Part shown: positions 19,201 through 28,290 of the stretch, piece after piece
How positions within the stretch are numbered: position 1 is the stretch's first letter
Layout of the letters: each line of letters starts with the position of its first letter
Source: Acidobacteriota bacterium
GTDB lineage: Bacteria > Acidobacteriota > Blastocatellia > RBC074
Assembly (NCBI GenBank): GCA_018268995.1
Contig: JAFDVL010000042.1
Span: forward strand, 58,604 to 120,820
DNA: 62,217 nt
Reading direction: 5' to 3'
Notes under the pieces: model-generated
The model's input: only the letters and a program-made list of their open reading frames with translations
What the model was told of the DNA's origin: nothing
Database searches by the model: none
Position numbers and translations under genes: made by a program

Positions 19201-19256
19201 CAACGAACACGATGGTTGTTGTACATCTGCGGCAAGCTTGTAGCACAAACATCTTG
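19201..19256. repeat. REP-like inverted pair of hairpins
   Basis: Two hairpins face each other. The left one reads, on the minus strand, GTAC followed by a degenerate palindrome ending in GTTCGTTG. The right one reads GTAG followed by CACAAACA-TCT-TGTTTGTG. This is the same pattern as the repeats at 26785-27026 and 29310-29540, so this is a diverged copy, lying between hppD and the MITE-like element. Confidence 0.55.
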
Positions 19257-19296
19257 TTTGTGCCCCTAGTTCAAGTCGGCGTGAATCCGCTTCCCC

Positions 19297-19422
19297 TTAT
19301 AGCGGTTTTCAAGTGGGTGCGACCGTTGGGCCGATACGGTACAGCGAGCGGTAGCGACCTGGTGTCAGACTCACCAACTCGCTACCGCTCGTCGTACCGT
19401 ACTGCGGGCGAAACCGCTATAA
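19297..19422. mobile_element. MITE-like element with 12-bp terminal inverted repeats
   Basis: A 126-bp non-coding element begins TTATAGCGGTTT and ends with the exact complement AAACCGCTATAA. Inside, GTACAGCGAGCGGTAGCG pairs with CGCTACCGCTCGTCGTAC almost perfectly, so the whole unit can fold into one long hairpin. The TATA ends allow a TA target duplication, as in IS630/Tc1-type MITEs. The right end stands 13 nt before the DUF4230 start codon and carries a TATAAT hexamer that might act as a -10 box. Confidence 0.7.
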
Positions 19423-19435
19423 TCTAGCCAAAAAG

Positions 19436-20038
19436 ATGAGTGAAACTAAAAAGAAAATTCCTGGCAGTTCGTGGGGCTTATTAGCAGTCATTGTCCTGCT
19501 TGTGGTTGCAGTGCTTCTGCTGCAACGTGCCACGCGAATCCCAACGCTCGTTAACAATCAAACCAACATCTCGCATTCGCTGGTCATCGAGAAGGTGCAG
19601 AATGTAGCCAAACTTGTTTCCAGCGAAACGACGATGCGCGATGTCGTGATTTTTGAAGACACCTGGTACGGCTCGACCAAACGCTCTCTCGTCGTAGTGA
19701 CAGGCAAGCTACTGGCGGGCATCAATCTGGAACGCGGCACAGATGTGAAGATTGATGAGGCAGCGAAGAAAATCAAAATCACTTTGCCGAATGCCAGCAT
19801 TATGGCGGTAGATATTGTGGAGATGAAAACCTACGACGAACAGCGCGGGTTGTGGAATACCTTCCAGCCTGCGGATCGCGACAAAATCTTTCAGCAGGCA
19901 CGCGGCCAAATCGAAGAATCCGGCAAACAGGCGCACGTGCTCGAACGCGCCAGCCAAAGCGCCAAGCAACTGCTGGAAGCGATGTTCACACGCGATGGTT
20001 ACACAGCAGAAGTCAGTTTTTACGAGACGTTGCCGTAA
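19436..20038 (+). CDS. DUF4230 membrane-anchored protein
   Basis: Protein of 200 residues with a short cytoplasmic N-terminus, one transmembrane helix (about 14-30, GLLAVIVLLVVAVLLL) and an extracytoplasmic DUF4230 domain: conserved LVIEKVQNVAKLVSSE, a beta-rich centre and ITLPNASIM, followed by a long helix ending in a small beta segment. The family's role is unknown. It interrupts the tyrosine-degradation genes with no obvious link to the pathway. The start has no strong ribosome site and sits directly behind a MITE-like element, so its promoter may be new. Confidence 0.85.
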   Translation: MSETKKKIPGSSWGLLAVIVLLVVAVLLLQRATRIPTLVNNQTNISHSLVIEKVQNVAKLVSSETTMRDVVIFEDTWYGSTKRSLVVVTGKLLAGINLERGTDVKIDEAAKKIKITLPNASIMAVDIVEMKTYDEQRGLWNTFQPADRDKIFQQARGQIEESGKQAHVLERASQSAKQLLEAMFTRDGYTAEVSFYETLP

Positions 20039-20045
20039 TCAAGCG

Positions 20046-20115
20046 CATGGAGTACAAGCTTCAGCTTGGTTTTGCGCCTGCCTCAGAAAAACCAAGCTGA
20101 AGCTTGTACTCCATG
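20046..20115. repeat. long perfect palindrome, REP-like
   Basis: A 28-bp perfect stem beginning CATGGAGTACAAGCTTCAGC pairs with its complement ending CTTGTACTCCATG across a 14-nt loop. Each arm is itself a small hairpin (AAGCT-TC-AGCTT) preceded by GTAC. There is no T-run, so it is not a standard terminator, but it may stabilise the mRNA end between the DUF4230 gene and hmgA. Confidence 0.8.
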
Positions 20116-20133
20116 CCGTGAAGGGAAAACACC

Positions 20134-21423
20134 ATGAACGCACTCAAGTATCAATCTGGTTTTGGGAATGAGTTTGCAACAGAAGCGATTGCTGGTGCCT
20201 TGCCAGAAGGACAAAACGCGCCGCAAAAAGTCGCCCACGGATTATATGCCGAACAGTTCAGCGGCACGGCGTTCACTGCCCCCCGGTCAACGAATCGCCG
20301 TTCGTGGCTCTATCGGCTTCGTCCTTCCGTCCTGCACAAGCCCTTTCAGCCGATGGGCAAGAATCTGATGCAAACCGCTCCGCTGACAGATGCTGTTGTG
20401 ACGCCGAATCAATTGCGGTGGGACCCGATTCCTTTTCCGCTGGAAACAGCCGATTTCCTTGACAGCCTTGTCACGATGGGCGTTTGCGGGAATGCAGCGT
20501 TGCAATCAGGCGTGGGAATTCACATTTACACCGCGAACGCTTCGATGCAGGGACGTTATTTTTACAATGCCGATGGTGAGTTGCTGGTCGTCCCCCAACT
20601 TGGGCGACTGCGCTTTCACACGGAGCTTGGCCAGCTTGATGTCGCGCCCGGAGAAATTTGCGTACTCCCGCGCGGGTTGAAATTTCGCGTCGAGTTATTA
20701 GAAGAAAAAGCACGCGGCTACATTTGTGAAAACTACGGAGCGATGTTTCGGTTGCCGGAACTGGGGCCGATTGGCGCGAACGGTTTGGCCAATCCGCGCG
20801 ATTTTCTAACGCCAACCGCAAGTTATGAAGACAGCGAAGGGGACTTTCAACTCATCGCCAAATTCGGCGGTCAGCTTTTTGCAGCGGAAATCAAGCACTC
20901 ACCGTTAGATGTCGTCGCCTGGCACGGAAACTATGCGCCCTACAAATACGACCTGGCCAAATTCAATACGATGAACACGGTCAGCTATGACCACGCTGAT
21001 CCTTCGATCTTCACGGTGTTGACTTCGCCCTCTGAAATTCCGGGCACAGCGAATGCCGATTTTGTCATTTTCCCGCCGCGTTGGATGGTGGCGGAAAAGA
21101 CATTTCGACCGCCGTATTTTCATCGCAATGTGATGAGCGAATTTATGGGCTTAGTCTTTGGGCAATATGATGCAAAGGCCGATGGATTCGTGCCCGGCGG
21201 CGCAAGCTTGCATAATTGTATGGCAGGACATGGCCCCGATGCCGCCACCTTTGACACAGCGTCTAATGCCGAGTTAACGCCGCATTATTTAGCAGCGACC
21301 TTAGCCTTCATGTTCGAGACACGCTTGATGATTCAGCCCACGCGATTTGCGCTTTCCACCGAAGCATTGCAAAATGGCTACTGGCAGTGTTGGCAAGAAT
21401 TGCAGAAAAACTTCGTACTGTAG
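20134..21423 (+). CDS. hmgA: homogentisate 1,2-dioxygenase
   Basis: Fe(II) ring-cleaving dioxygenase turning homogentisate into maleylacetoacetate. The 429-residue length and the N-terminal motif YQSGFGNEFATEA are diagnostic. Iron ligands are seen in the C-terminal cupin: PPYFHRNVMSEFMG supplies His and Glu, and the following SLHNCMAGHGPD segment supplies the third His. AAGGGA lies 8 nt before the ATG. It is followed by an unknown gene and then fahA, which handles the later pathway step. Confidence 0.97.
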   Translation: MNALKYQSGFGNEFATEAIAGALPEGQNAPQKVAHGLYAEQFSGTAFTAPRSTNRRSWLYRLRPSVLHKPFQPMGKNLMQTAPLTDAVVTPNQLRWDPIPFPLETADFLDSLVTMGVCGNAALQSGVGIHIYTANASMQGRYFYNADGELLVVPQLGRLRFHTELGQLDVAPGEICVLPRGLKFRVELLEEKARGYICENYGAMFRLPELGPIGANGLANPRDFLTPTASYEDSEGDFQLIAKFGGQLFAAEIKHSPLDVVAWHGNYAPYKYDLAKFNTMNTVSYDHADPSIFTVLTSPSEIPGTANADFVIFPPRWMVAEKTFRPPYFHRNVMSEFMGLVFGQYDAKADGFVPGGASLHNCMAGHGPDAATFDTASNAELTPHYLAATLAFMFETRLMIQPTRFALSTEALQNGYWQCWQELQKNFVL

Positions 21424-21491
21424 GAAGAATTATTTACAGTCGGTATTTGGCCTTCGCTCAACCGTAGACCTTTTACCTTCGGTGCTTGGCT

Positions 21492-22394
21492 ATGAATTCA
21501 ATTCTGTTTCTGCTTGATGGGGCAATTGACTTTGCCGGCCTTTTTCCCCCTGCTTCACTGGATATGCAGGCAGCTGTCAGCAACTATGCGAAATATCTCG
21601 CGAGTGAACACGCTGCAATGCTTGGACGTTTTGTCGTCCCGGTTCGCCGACTCAATGAATTTGAGGAAGCTTCGACAAAATTCTTACCGAGGGGAAATCC
21701 TGTTTACCCCTGGCGATTGAGTGCTATCAGCAGCGGCAACCTGCTGGCGGATTTGGAAGAAATTGTAGATTTCAATTTATTCCACGCCCGCGATGAACAA
21801 GCAGGGGCTGCCGTGGTTGATACGTTTGAACTCAAAGTCGAAACCGTGGACAACATTCAGCGCGCGATGTATCTGATTCCCCGCTCGCTTTCCACGCACT
21901 TTGAAATCCCAATCACAACTGATCCCTCCGATTTGCTGGAAGCCATTGGCCTGGCACGGGCACGCGCCAAAGTCCGCACAGGTGGAATCACTGAACAAAC
22001 GTTTCCAGCCTTGAACGACCTGGCACGCTTCATCCGCATTTGCGCTGAACAACGGGTGCCGTTCAAAGCGACTGCCGGGCTGCATCATGCGCTGCGCGGT
22101 GCCTACAAACTGACATATGAAAAAACCAGTGACTCGGCCATGATGAATGGTTTTCTCAATGTTTTGTTGGCTACGGCGTTTGCTCGTTTTGATTTGGGTG
22201 AAGATGAAATCCGAGAACTGTTAGCCGAAAAATCGCCCGAAGCATTCACCTTTGACCAAGAAGGCGTGCAATGGCGTCGGCATCGGCTCACGGCAAAACA
22301 ATTGGAAGTCGCGCGACAACAAATCTTTTTGGCATTCGGCTCGTGTTCTTTTGAAGAACCTATCGCCGAGCTGAAAGCGTTGCAGTTGTTATGA
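21492..22394 (+). CDS. unknown conserved-looking protein between hmgA and fahA
   Basis: Soluble protein of 300 residues, no signal peptide. I do not recognise a named family. Hydrophobic strands ending in charged residues recur (GRFVVPVRRL, FELKVETV, FEIPITTD, KVRTGGI, VPFKATAGLHHALRG), the spacing expected of a TIM barrel. A C-terminal segment contains GFLNVLLATAFARFD. Its stop overlaps the fahA start as ATGA, so the two are translationally coupled. In the classic pathway a maleylacetoacetate isomerase acts between HmgA and FahA, and none is present here, so this gene could fill that step or repair a side product. That is inference from position only. ATG 21492 is preferred to the TTG at 21486. 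Confidence 0.82.
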   Translation: MNSILFLLDGAIDFAGLFPPASLDMQAAVSNYAKYLASEHAAMLGRFVVPVRRLNEFEEASTKFLPRGNPVYPWRLSAISSGNLLADLEEIVDFNLFHARDEQAGAAVVDTFELKVETVDNIQRAMYLIPRSLSTHFEIPITTDPSDLLEAIGLARARAKVRTGGITEQTFPALNDLARFIRICAEQRVPFKATAGLHHALRGAYKLTYEKTSDSAMMNGFLNVLLATAFARFDLGEDEIRELLAEKSPEAFTFDQEGVQWRRHRLTAKQLEVARQQIFLAFGSCSFEEPIAELKALQLL

Positions 22395-23737
22395 CGTACC
22401 AAATCAATGAAACGCACGATCCAAACCTGCGGAGTTGGGTCGAATCAGCCAACGATCCTGACGCAGATTTTCCGATTCAGAACCTGCCGTTTGTCAACTT
22501 TCAGATCGCGGGCCTGAATCAAACGCGCATCGGCGTTGCCATTGGTGATCAGATTCTTGATCTAACCTCGTGTGGAATTGTCGGCTTGTTTTCCGGGGAA
22601 ATAGCCTGTTTCGCGTGGGAAGACCCGCCGCATACGCTGGATAATTTTTGTCGTTGGTCACAACCGCATCACCGGCACAGCTTACGACAACAAATCAGTG
22701 CTTTGCTCAATGCAGACAACGAGGAAATCGCCCACGATAAGCGGCTGCAAAGCTCGATTCTGGTTCCGCTTTCGATGGCGGAAATATCATTGCCATTCCA
22801 AATTGGGGATTACACCGATTTTTACTGCAACATCCATCACGCAACCAATGTGGGCAAGATGTTTCGGCCCGATAATCCGCTGCTGCCAAATTACAAGCAC
22901 ATTCCGATTGGCTATCACGGACGCGCTTCGTCCATTGTGGCGAGCGGCACTGAAATTCGTCGTCCTTGCGGTCAGACGGCGGGCGAGGACAATCAACCGA
23001 GTTTCGGCCCCTCAAAACTTCTGGATTATGAGTTGGAAGTGGGAATGTTTGTTGGGCAAGGCAATGATCTCGGTCAGCCAGTTTCGATTGGAACCGCAGA
23101 GGAACATATCTTTGGCTTATGCCTTGTCAACGATTGGTCAGCCCGTGATATTCAACGATGGGAATACCAACCGCTTGGCCCATTTCTGGCCAAGAGCTTT
23201 GCAACCACAATTTCGCCGTGGGTGGTGACGTTGGAAGCGCTCACGCCTTTTCGTGTGCCTGCCGTCGAGCGTACGGCAGACGATCCCAAACCACTGCCCT
23301 ATTTATCCTCGCCGGAAAATGAAACACACGGCGGAATTGATTTACAGCTTGAAGTGTTATTGCGTTCGGCGCAAATGCGCGAACAGAATCGGCCTCCGTA
23401 CAAACTCAGTCGCAGCAATTTCAAAGAAATGTACTGGACGTTTGCGCAAATGCTGACGCATCACGCCAGCAATGGCTGCAACCTGCGAACGGGCGATCTG
23501 ATTGCCAGCGGCACCGTGTCCGGCCCGGAAAAAGAAGCGCGCGGCTGCTTGCTGGAATTAACCTGGCGCGGCACAGAACCTATCAGCCTGCCCACAGGTG
23601 AACAACGTACCTTTTTGCAGGACGGCGATGAAGTCATTATTCGCGGATACTGCGAACGTGAAGGCTTTCGCCGTATTGGCTTTGGCGAATGTCACGGAAT
23701 TGTGCTCCCGGCGCTACCTCAGTCATTACGGGCGTGA
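22391..23737 (+). CDS. fahA: fumarylacetoacetase
   Basis: Hydrolyses fumarylacetoacetate to fumarate and acetoacetate, the last step of tyrosine degradation. The 448-residue protein has an N-terminal SH3-like domain (LPFVNFQIAG...IGVAIGDQILDL) and the FAH fold. The metal and active-site segments GDYTDFYCNIHHATNVGKMF, IPIGYHGRASS, LDYELEVGMFVG, VNDWSARDIQRWEY and GTVSGPEKEARGCLLEL are all present. Length and motifs match the two-domain eukaryotic/bacterial FAH type rather than the short FAHD1 group. It overlaps the preceding unknown gene by 4 nt. Confidence 0.97.
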   Translation: MTYQINETHDPNLRSWVESANDPDADFPIQNLPFVNFQIAGLNQTRIGVAIGDQILDLTSCGIVGLFSGEIACFAWEDPPHTLDNFCRWSQPHHRHSLRQQISALLNADNEEIAHDKRLQSSILVPLSMAEISLPFQIGDYTDFYCNIHHATNVGKMFRPDNPLLPNYKHIPIGYHGRASSIVASGTEIRRPCGQTAGEDNQPSFGPSKLLDYELEVGMFVGQGNDLGQPVSIGTAEEHIFGLCLVNDWSARDIQRWEYQPLGPFLAKSFATTISPWVVTLEALTPFRVPAVERTADDPKPLPYLSSPENETHGGIDLQLEVLLRSAQMREQNRPPYKLSRSNFKEMYWTFAQMLTHHASNGCNLRTGDLIASGTVSGPEKEARGCLLELTWRGTEPISLPTGEQRTFLQDGDEVIIRGYCEREGFRRIGFGECHGIVLPALPQSLRA

Positions 23738-24233
23738 GGCCACGGTATTTTATTGCACGCTTCAACCTCTCACTGAAGCATTACTCCCGGCGGCCCCCCC
23801 TGGCTTTTTTGGCCCTGACACCGTATAGTTGCGTCGTCAGTGGAAATTCTCACATCCTGCAAAAGTTAACCGGCATCACGTTTTTCCCTTGGAACCCGCT
23901 GACACAATTCTTACTGAATTATTTATCAAGTGACTCGCACGGCGAGCGGACTGCACTGGAAATTTCATTCCGGCATTTTTAAGGCAGAGGCGCGTCAGGG
24001 CTTCTGCCAATCAGGCCAATGAAGTCCTTGTTTGTTGTATTCAATAGACCATTCTTCGGATAACGGCCTATTAAGACTTTTCTATCAAGGACAATTTGGA
24101 TTTTGACGGCGCGGAGACCACTGCTTCGTCCTTAGTAGGTGCTTTCTGCAATCGCCCTTTTTTTGATTGGGCGTCTTCTGACACCGCTCGTTCGGTTCTT
24201 GTCGCCAAACGTGTCACTCTAAGGAACTCACAA
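23738..24233. other. intergenic region downstream of fahA
   Basis: About 500 bp without a credible gene. I see no convincing rho-independent terminator or recognisable RNA. The end, with AAGGA 8 nt before ATG 24234, is the ribosome site of the next gene. Confidence 0.5.
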
Positions 24234-26381
24234 ATGCACCGCACACACAAATACCTCACACTTTCTTTGCTCGCCGTCGGGCTTGCCATGTTGTGCCTGC
24301 CGCTGGCGGGCCGCAGCCAATCCGTCACGAACTACTGGAACCATACCCTGCAAACGCTCCGTACAAGCTTCGGCGCTTCTGCCGCTGTCTCGAACAGCAA
24401 AACGCCGGTCACGCCTGCCAGCCCCATCGTTGCGGGGCAAGCGCAGAAGCGACCCTGCCTGTCATACGCCGAATGCATGCGCACCCAAACGCAGACGGTG
24501 GAAAGCACTTCGTCCCGGACAGCAACGCCCACGATGCGCCGTGCGAATCGGGCTTCGACCGAAGCGATCATGACGCTCTATGACCAAACGAACAATCCAG
24601 GGGGGTTCGACATCACCTATCAGGATTTTGAGGCGGGGCTGGAGCCATTCGATAACGAAGCTGCCGACGATTTCGTCGTTCCGGCTCCGGGCTGGCAAAT
24701 TCAACGCATCGAAATCCTCGGAAGCTTTATTGATAACGGCGGGGGATTGGGCGCACCGACCATTGACGTGACGTTTTATTCGGCCACCGGAGCGCCGGGA
24801 AACACGCTGCCAAACGCAGTTTTGTATACATTTCCCGCCGTTACCCCGGCGGCCAACGTAAATGGGAATTTCACGCTCGACCTGCCTGGCGGCGGTGCTT
24901 CTTTCCCGCCGGGAACCTACTGGATGCAGCTTCAGGTAAACTATCCTATAGCTGGTGGACAATACTTTTGGGTAACTCGCGCGGTGCAGAGTAACTCTGG
25001 CGCGGTGTGGCGGCAGCCTGGTGATGGAAACGGAACCGGGGCAACCAATTTCACGCGCCTCCCGGATGTTGGCGGCGTTGGCGCTGGTGGCTTGGGGACA
25101 ACAAATCCGGACCTGCTCTTTCGTTTGAGTGGAACCCTGGCTCCGGGACTTATGGCACGCGTTTATGATCCGGCCATCTGCCTCGAACCGGGCGGACTGG
25201 TCGCCGTTCAGGCCACGCTGACCAATCCCAATAATTCATCGCAACCCTCCAGTCTGGTGGCAACATTGCCCGCTGGGCTGACAGGCGTGGCGGGGTCGTG
25301 TACAACCGATGTTGCCGGCCCCTGCACGGTGAACGCGGGTACAGTGACCTGGAACGGAACTCTGGCAGCCGGACAATCCGTCAACATTTTCTATCGAGCT
25401 CGGATCGGAGCAAACGTAGCGCCTAATGCTCAGCTTTGCATCAACAACGTCGGTAATGTGAACGGCTTTATGGCTACGGCCCCTGCCTGTGTCAATGTCG
25501 TTTGCCCGGTGATTGGAAATATCGGCGTGTCCGATCAAAAAGCGGGTTCGGTGTTGGTCTTCCCCTACTACACTTCAACCATTGGCGGTGCCAGCGACAC
25601 TCGCATTTCCATCTCGAATACGAGTGCTGCCGCGCCGACTGTGGCGAATCAAACCTATGTGCATTTGTTCCTGATTGACGGCCTGACCTGTCAGCAGGCA
25701 GATCTGTTCCTGTGTCTGACACCAAATGCCAGCTTCAGCTTCAAAGCCAGTGAGTACGATCCGGGCAACACAGGGTACGTGATCGCAGTCGCCGTCAACA
25801 ATCAAGGCGTGCCGATCCAAAACAATGTGCTGATCGGGAACGCGTTCGTGAACACGCCAAACTTTGCCGACAACTACGGCGCAGAAAGTTTCTGGGCCAA
25901 TTCGCCCAGCGTGGCCAGCGTGAGCGGCAGCACGGCAACGCTGTTCTTCGATGGCGCGGGCTACGATCCGGTGCCGAAACAATTTGCGGTCGAAATCCAA
26001 AGCCCGGTGGATGTCGCCGGACAGCAAATTGTCACCGCCTCGCTGAACGGCGATTTGACCGCGAGTTCGCTGAGCGGTGCGGCACAAGTCGGCACGGGGC
26101 AAGCCTTCAATGAAAAAGAAGTCTTCGGCAGCTTCAGCGCATTTGTGACGGGCGGATGTCAGGCGCGCGGCATCATTTCGACGACGAGTCCGCGCGTGCC
26201 GAACGGGCTGGGGACTCTCATCAAAACGGGACAGGCTGGTTCATTGAAGTTCAATGTTGGCGGTGCAGTTGGACTTATAATGACGCCCAGAACCGCAGCC
26301 TGGAAGGGTATCCGTACGCTTCACAAAACCCAGGCCACGGCGACGACGTTGACCATCCCGGTCTTTATTCCAGCCTGTTAG
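24234..26381 (+). CDS. large secreted protein with Ig-like repeat domain
   Basis: Exported protein of 715 residues; I cannot name its family. ATG 24234 with AAGGA 8 nt upstream starts a clear signal peptide (MHRTHKYLTLSLLAVGL...). The longer frame upstream lacks these features. After a Thr/Ser-rich linker comes a beta-sandwich (about 110-300, FDITYQDFEAGLEPFDNEAADDF...). A DUF11/CARDB-like Ig domain follows (about 305-420), with Cys pairs likely to form disulfides. The C-terminal domain of about 290 residues starts SDQKAGSVLVFPYY and ends FIPAC. A related 64-residue C-terminal tail occurs as an isolated fragment at 28291-28486. A role on the cell surface is likely; substrate unknown. Confidence 0.8.
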   Translation: MHRTHKYLTLSLLAVGLAMLCLPLAGRSQSVTNYWNHTLQTLRTSFGASAAVSNSKTPVTPASPIVAGQAQKRPCLSYAECMRTQTQTVESTSSRTATPTMRRANRASTEAIMTLYDQTNNPGGFDITYQDFEAGLEPFDNEAADDFVVPAPGWQIQRIEILGSFIDNGGGLGAPTIDVTFYSATGAPGNTLPNAVLYTFPAVTPAANVNGNFTLDLPGGGASFPPGTYWMQLQVNYPIAGGQYFWVTRAVQSNSGAVWRQPGDGNGTGATNFTRLPDVGGVGAGGLGTTNPDLLFRLSGTLAPGLMARVYDPAICLEPGGLVAVQATLTNPNNSSQPSSLVATLPAGLTGVAGSCTTDVAGPCTVNAGTVTWNGTLAAGQSVNIFYRARIGANVAPNAQLCINNVGNVNGFMATAPACVNVVCPVIGNIGVSDQKAGSVLVFPYYTSTIGGASDTRISISNTSAAAPTVANQTYVHLFLIDGLTCQQADLFLCLTPNASFSFKASEYDPGNTGYVIAVAVNNQGVPIQNNVLIGNAFVNTPNFADNYGAESFWANSPSVASVSGSTATLFFDGAGYDPVPKQFAVEIQSPVDVAGQQIVTASLNGDLTASSLSGAAQVGTGQAFNEKEVFGSFSAFVTGGCQARGIISTTSPRVPNGLGTLIKTGQAGSLKFNVGGAVGLIMTPRTAAWKGIRTLHKTQATATTLTIPVFIPAC

Positions 26382-26390
26382 CCCCCAAGA

Positions 26391-26443
26391 TTCGCACCAG
26401 TAAGTAGGAGCGTACTCCCCCCGCTCTTGCTTGCTGGTGCGAA
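26391..26443. terminator. large hairpin downstream of the secreted-protein gene
   Basis: An imperfect 22-bp stem starting TTCGCACCAG and closing with CTGGTGCGAA, with three mismatches around a 9-nt loop, begins 10 nt after the stop codon. There is no strong T-run, so it may be a weak terminator or another intergenic palindrome. From 26444 to 26784 I see no gene. Confidence 0.55.
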
Positions 26444-26784
26444 ACTGTAATCAGAGAACAATCCCCCCCCTACCAGGACGAAACCAGGCCGTCTGGAAGC
26501 TTGCGTCCCCAGAGCATAAATTGCTCCTGCCTAACTTCAAGGAAATTCCATTTCAACCTTCCAAATCATTGGCTAATTTGGAAGTCTGACTTTATTCACG
26601 CTATCACTGGTAACACCCAGGAAACGCGAGCAAAAAGGATTCGCTTTTGCGGAAATCTTTGCGATAGAGCCAGAAATTATGTCAAGCACATTGATCCTCC
26701 AACCCGCCCTACTTTGCTTACTCCGATCATCGCTCTTGGCATTAGCCATTCTGCTGGTAATGACAGTCTTTACCTGTATTGATA

Positions 26785-27026
26785 ACTTAGGTTAGAAATC
26801 TATGCGGCGCAACAAACAAGATGTTTGTTGTACATTGCCTCTGAAGATGTAACGCAAACATCCTGTTTGCGCCTCCAACTTAACTTGTCAATACATTTCC
26901 CCTCTACTTAGGTTAGAAATCTATGCGGCGCAACAAACAAGATGTTTGTTGTACATTGCCTCTGAAGATGTAATGCAAACATCCTGTTTGCGCCTCCCAC
27001 TTAACTTGTCAATGCATTTCCCTTCT
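26785..27026. repeat. two tandem 121-bp units carrying paired REP-like hairpins
   Basis: The unit beginning ACTTAGGTTAGAAATC repeats with a period of 121 bp and only a few differences. Each unit holds two opposed hairpins: CAACAAACA-AGA-TGTTTGTTG followed by GTAC, and CGCAAACA-TCC-TGTTTGCG. Related copies lie at 29310-29540 and, more diverged, at 19201-19256. No ORF is present. The units lie just upstream of mutY and may be solo remnants of the element intact at 29310. Confidence 0.85.
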
Positions 27027-27149
27027 ACTTGTAACGTCCTTCCCTGGTCTGCATTTTGTGACTAAGGTCGTTGCCCACCGTTCTTGTTATCTTTACAATG
27101 CCAGCCGAATAAAATTCCAGAAGCGGACGTTATCGAACACAAATTCATT

Positions 27150-28244
27150 ATGAATCAAACCCCGTTGCCTGCCCCTGCCTTCGCCGCTGCATTGCTGGAA
27201 TGGTACGACCAACGCGATACGCCCATGCCGTGGCGTGGCAGCCGTGATCCGTATCGGATTTGGCTTTCAGAAGTGATGTTGCAACAAACACGCATTGCAA
27301 CGGTCAAAGATTACTACGCTCGCTTTTTGACGCTGTTCCCAACGATTGAGGCGCTGGCAAAGGCGTCTTTGGATGAAGTGCTGAAGGCGTGGGAAGGGTT
27401 GGGCTATTACTCGCGTGCGCGCAATTTGCATCGGCTGGCACAGGTCGTCGTCAATGAACGAGAAGGCCAATTCCCTGCCACACCGGAAGCACTGCAACAA
27501 TTGCCGGGCATTGGTCGCTACACCGCTGCCGCAATTGCCAGCATCGCGTTTGGCGCACGTTCAGCGGTGCTGGATGGCAATGTCATTCGTGTCCTGACGC
27601 GCCTGATGGATTTGCCGGATGAGATTGGATCACCACGTATTGAGCAACAATTGTGGGATTTGGCCGAAGCGTTGCTGCCTGCTGAGCGATGCGGCGATTA
27701 CAACCAGGCGTTGATGGATTTGGGGCGGTTGATTTGTGTGCCGCGTCGCCCTGTTTGCGAGCAATGCCCGGTGCAATCGTTTTGCGCAGCATTTGCCAAG
27801 GGCACACAGCATTTGCGCCCCGTGAAAAAACAGAAAGCGCCATTGCCCATTGTTCGTGCGGCAGCGGCGGTGATTCGCGATGCCGAAGGTCGGCTCCTGC
27901 TCGTACAACGTCCGACAGAAGGCTTGCTCGGCGGCTTGTGGATGTTGCCCGGCGGCAATTGCGAAGATGAAGAACCTGCCGCAGATTGTTTGCGCCGCGT
28001 GTTACAACAAACGCTCAACATTGAAATTATCGTAGGCGAAGAGATGGCGGCGATCACACAGAATTTCACGCATTTCCGCCTTCTGCTGCGCGCCTTCGCC
28101 TGCGAATGGCAGAGCGGAACGTTGCCTTCCACCAACAATACTGCCTGGGCAGCAGAGATATCCCAGTACAGTCTTGGCAAAGCAGATCGCCAGATCATCA
28201 CGGGGTTAGCAACGTGGCAACCGCGTTTGTTTGCTGACCCGTAG
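27150..28244 (+). CDS. mutY: A/G-specific adenine DNA glycosylase
   Basis: Removes adenine mispaired with 8-oxoguanine. The 364-residue protein has the helix-hairpin-helix motif LPGIGRYTAAAIASIA, the catalytic Glu in WLSEVMLQQT, the catalytic Asp in VLDGNVIRV and four Cys of the 4Fe-4S cluster in CVPRRPVCEQCPVQSFC. A C-terminal NUDIX-like MutT domain (about 235-355, LLGGLWMLPGG) recognises 8-oxoG. ATG 27150 is preferred over a start 22 codons upstream because the protein then begins as family members do. It stands alone, flanked by repeats on both sides. Confidence 0.95.
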   Translation: MNQTPLPAPAFAAALLEWYDQRDTPMPWRGSRDPYRIWLSEVMLQQTRIATVKDYYARFLTLFPTIEALAKASLDEVLKAWEGLGYYSRARNLHRLAQVVVNEREGQFPATPEALQQLPGIGRYTAAAIASIAFGARSAVLDGNVIRVLTRLMDLPDEIGSPRIEQQLWDLAEALLPAERCGDYNQALMDLGRLICVPRRPVCEQCPVQSFCAAFAKGTQHLRPVKKQKAPLPIVRAAAAVIRDAEGRLLLVQRPTEGLLGGLWMLPGGNCEDEEPAADCLRRVLQQTLNIEIIVGEEMAAITQNFTHFRLLLRAFACEWQSGTLPSTNNTAWAAEISQYSLGKADRQIITGLATWQPRLFADP

Positions 28245-28290
28245 TTAAGCTCACAAAAGCGGTTTGTGGGTAAATACGACGGCGTGTCAG

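Noticed and set aside
26501..26782. 93-codon plus-strand ORF in the gap before mutY
   Set aside because: No ribosome site, no recognisable composition, and it runs into the repeat region.
26785..27026. Possible CRISPR-like repeat
   Set aside because: Only two tandem units of 121 bp without unique spacers; the unit is a hairpin element found elsewhere in the window.
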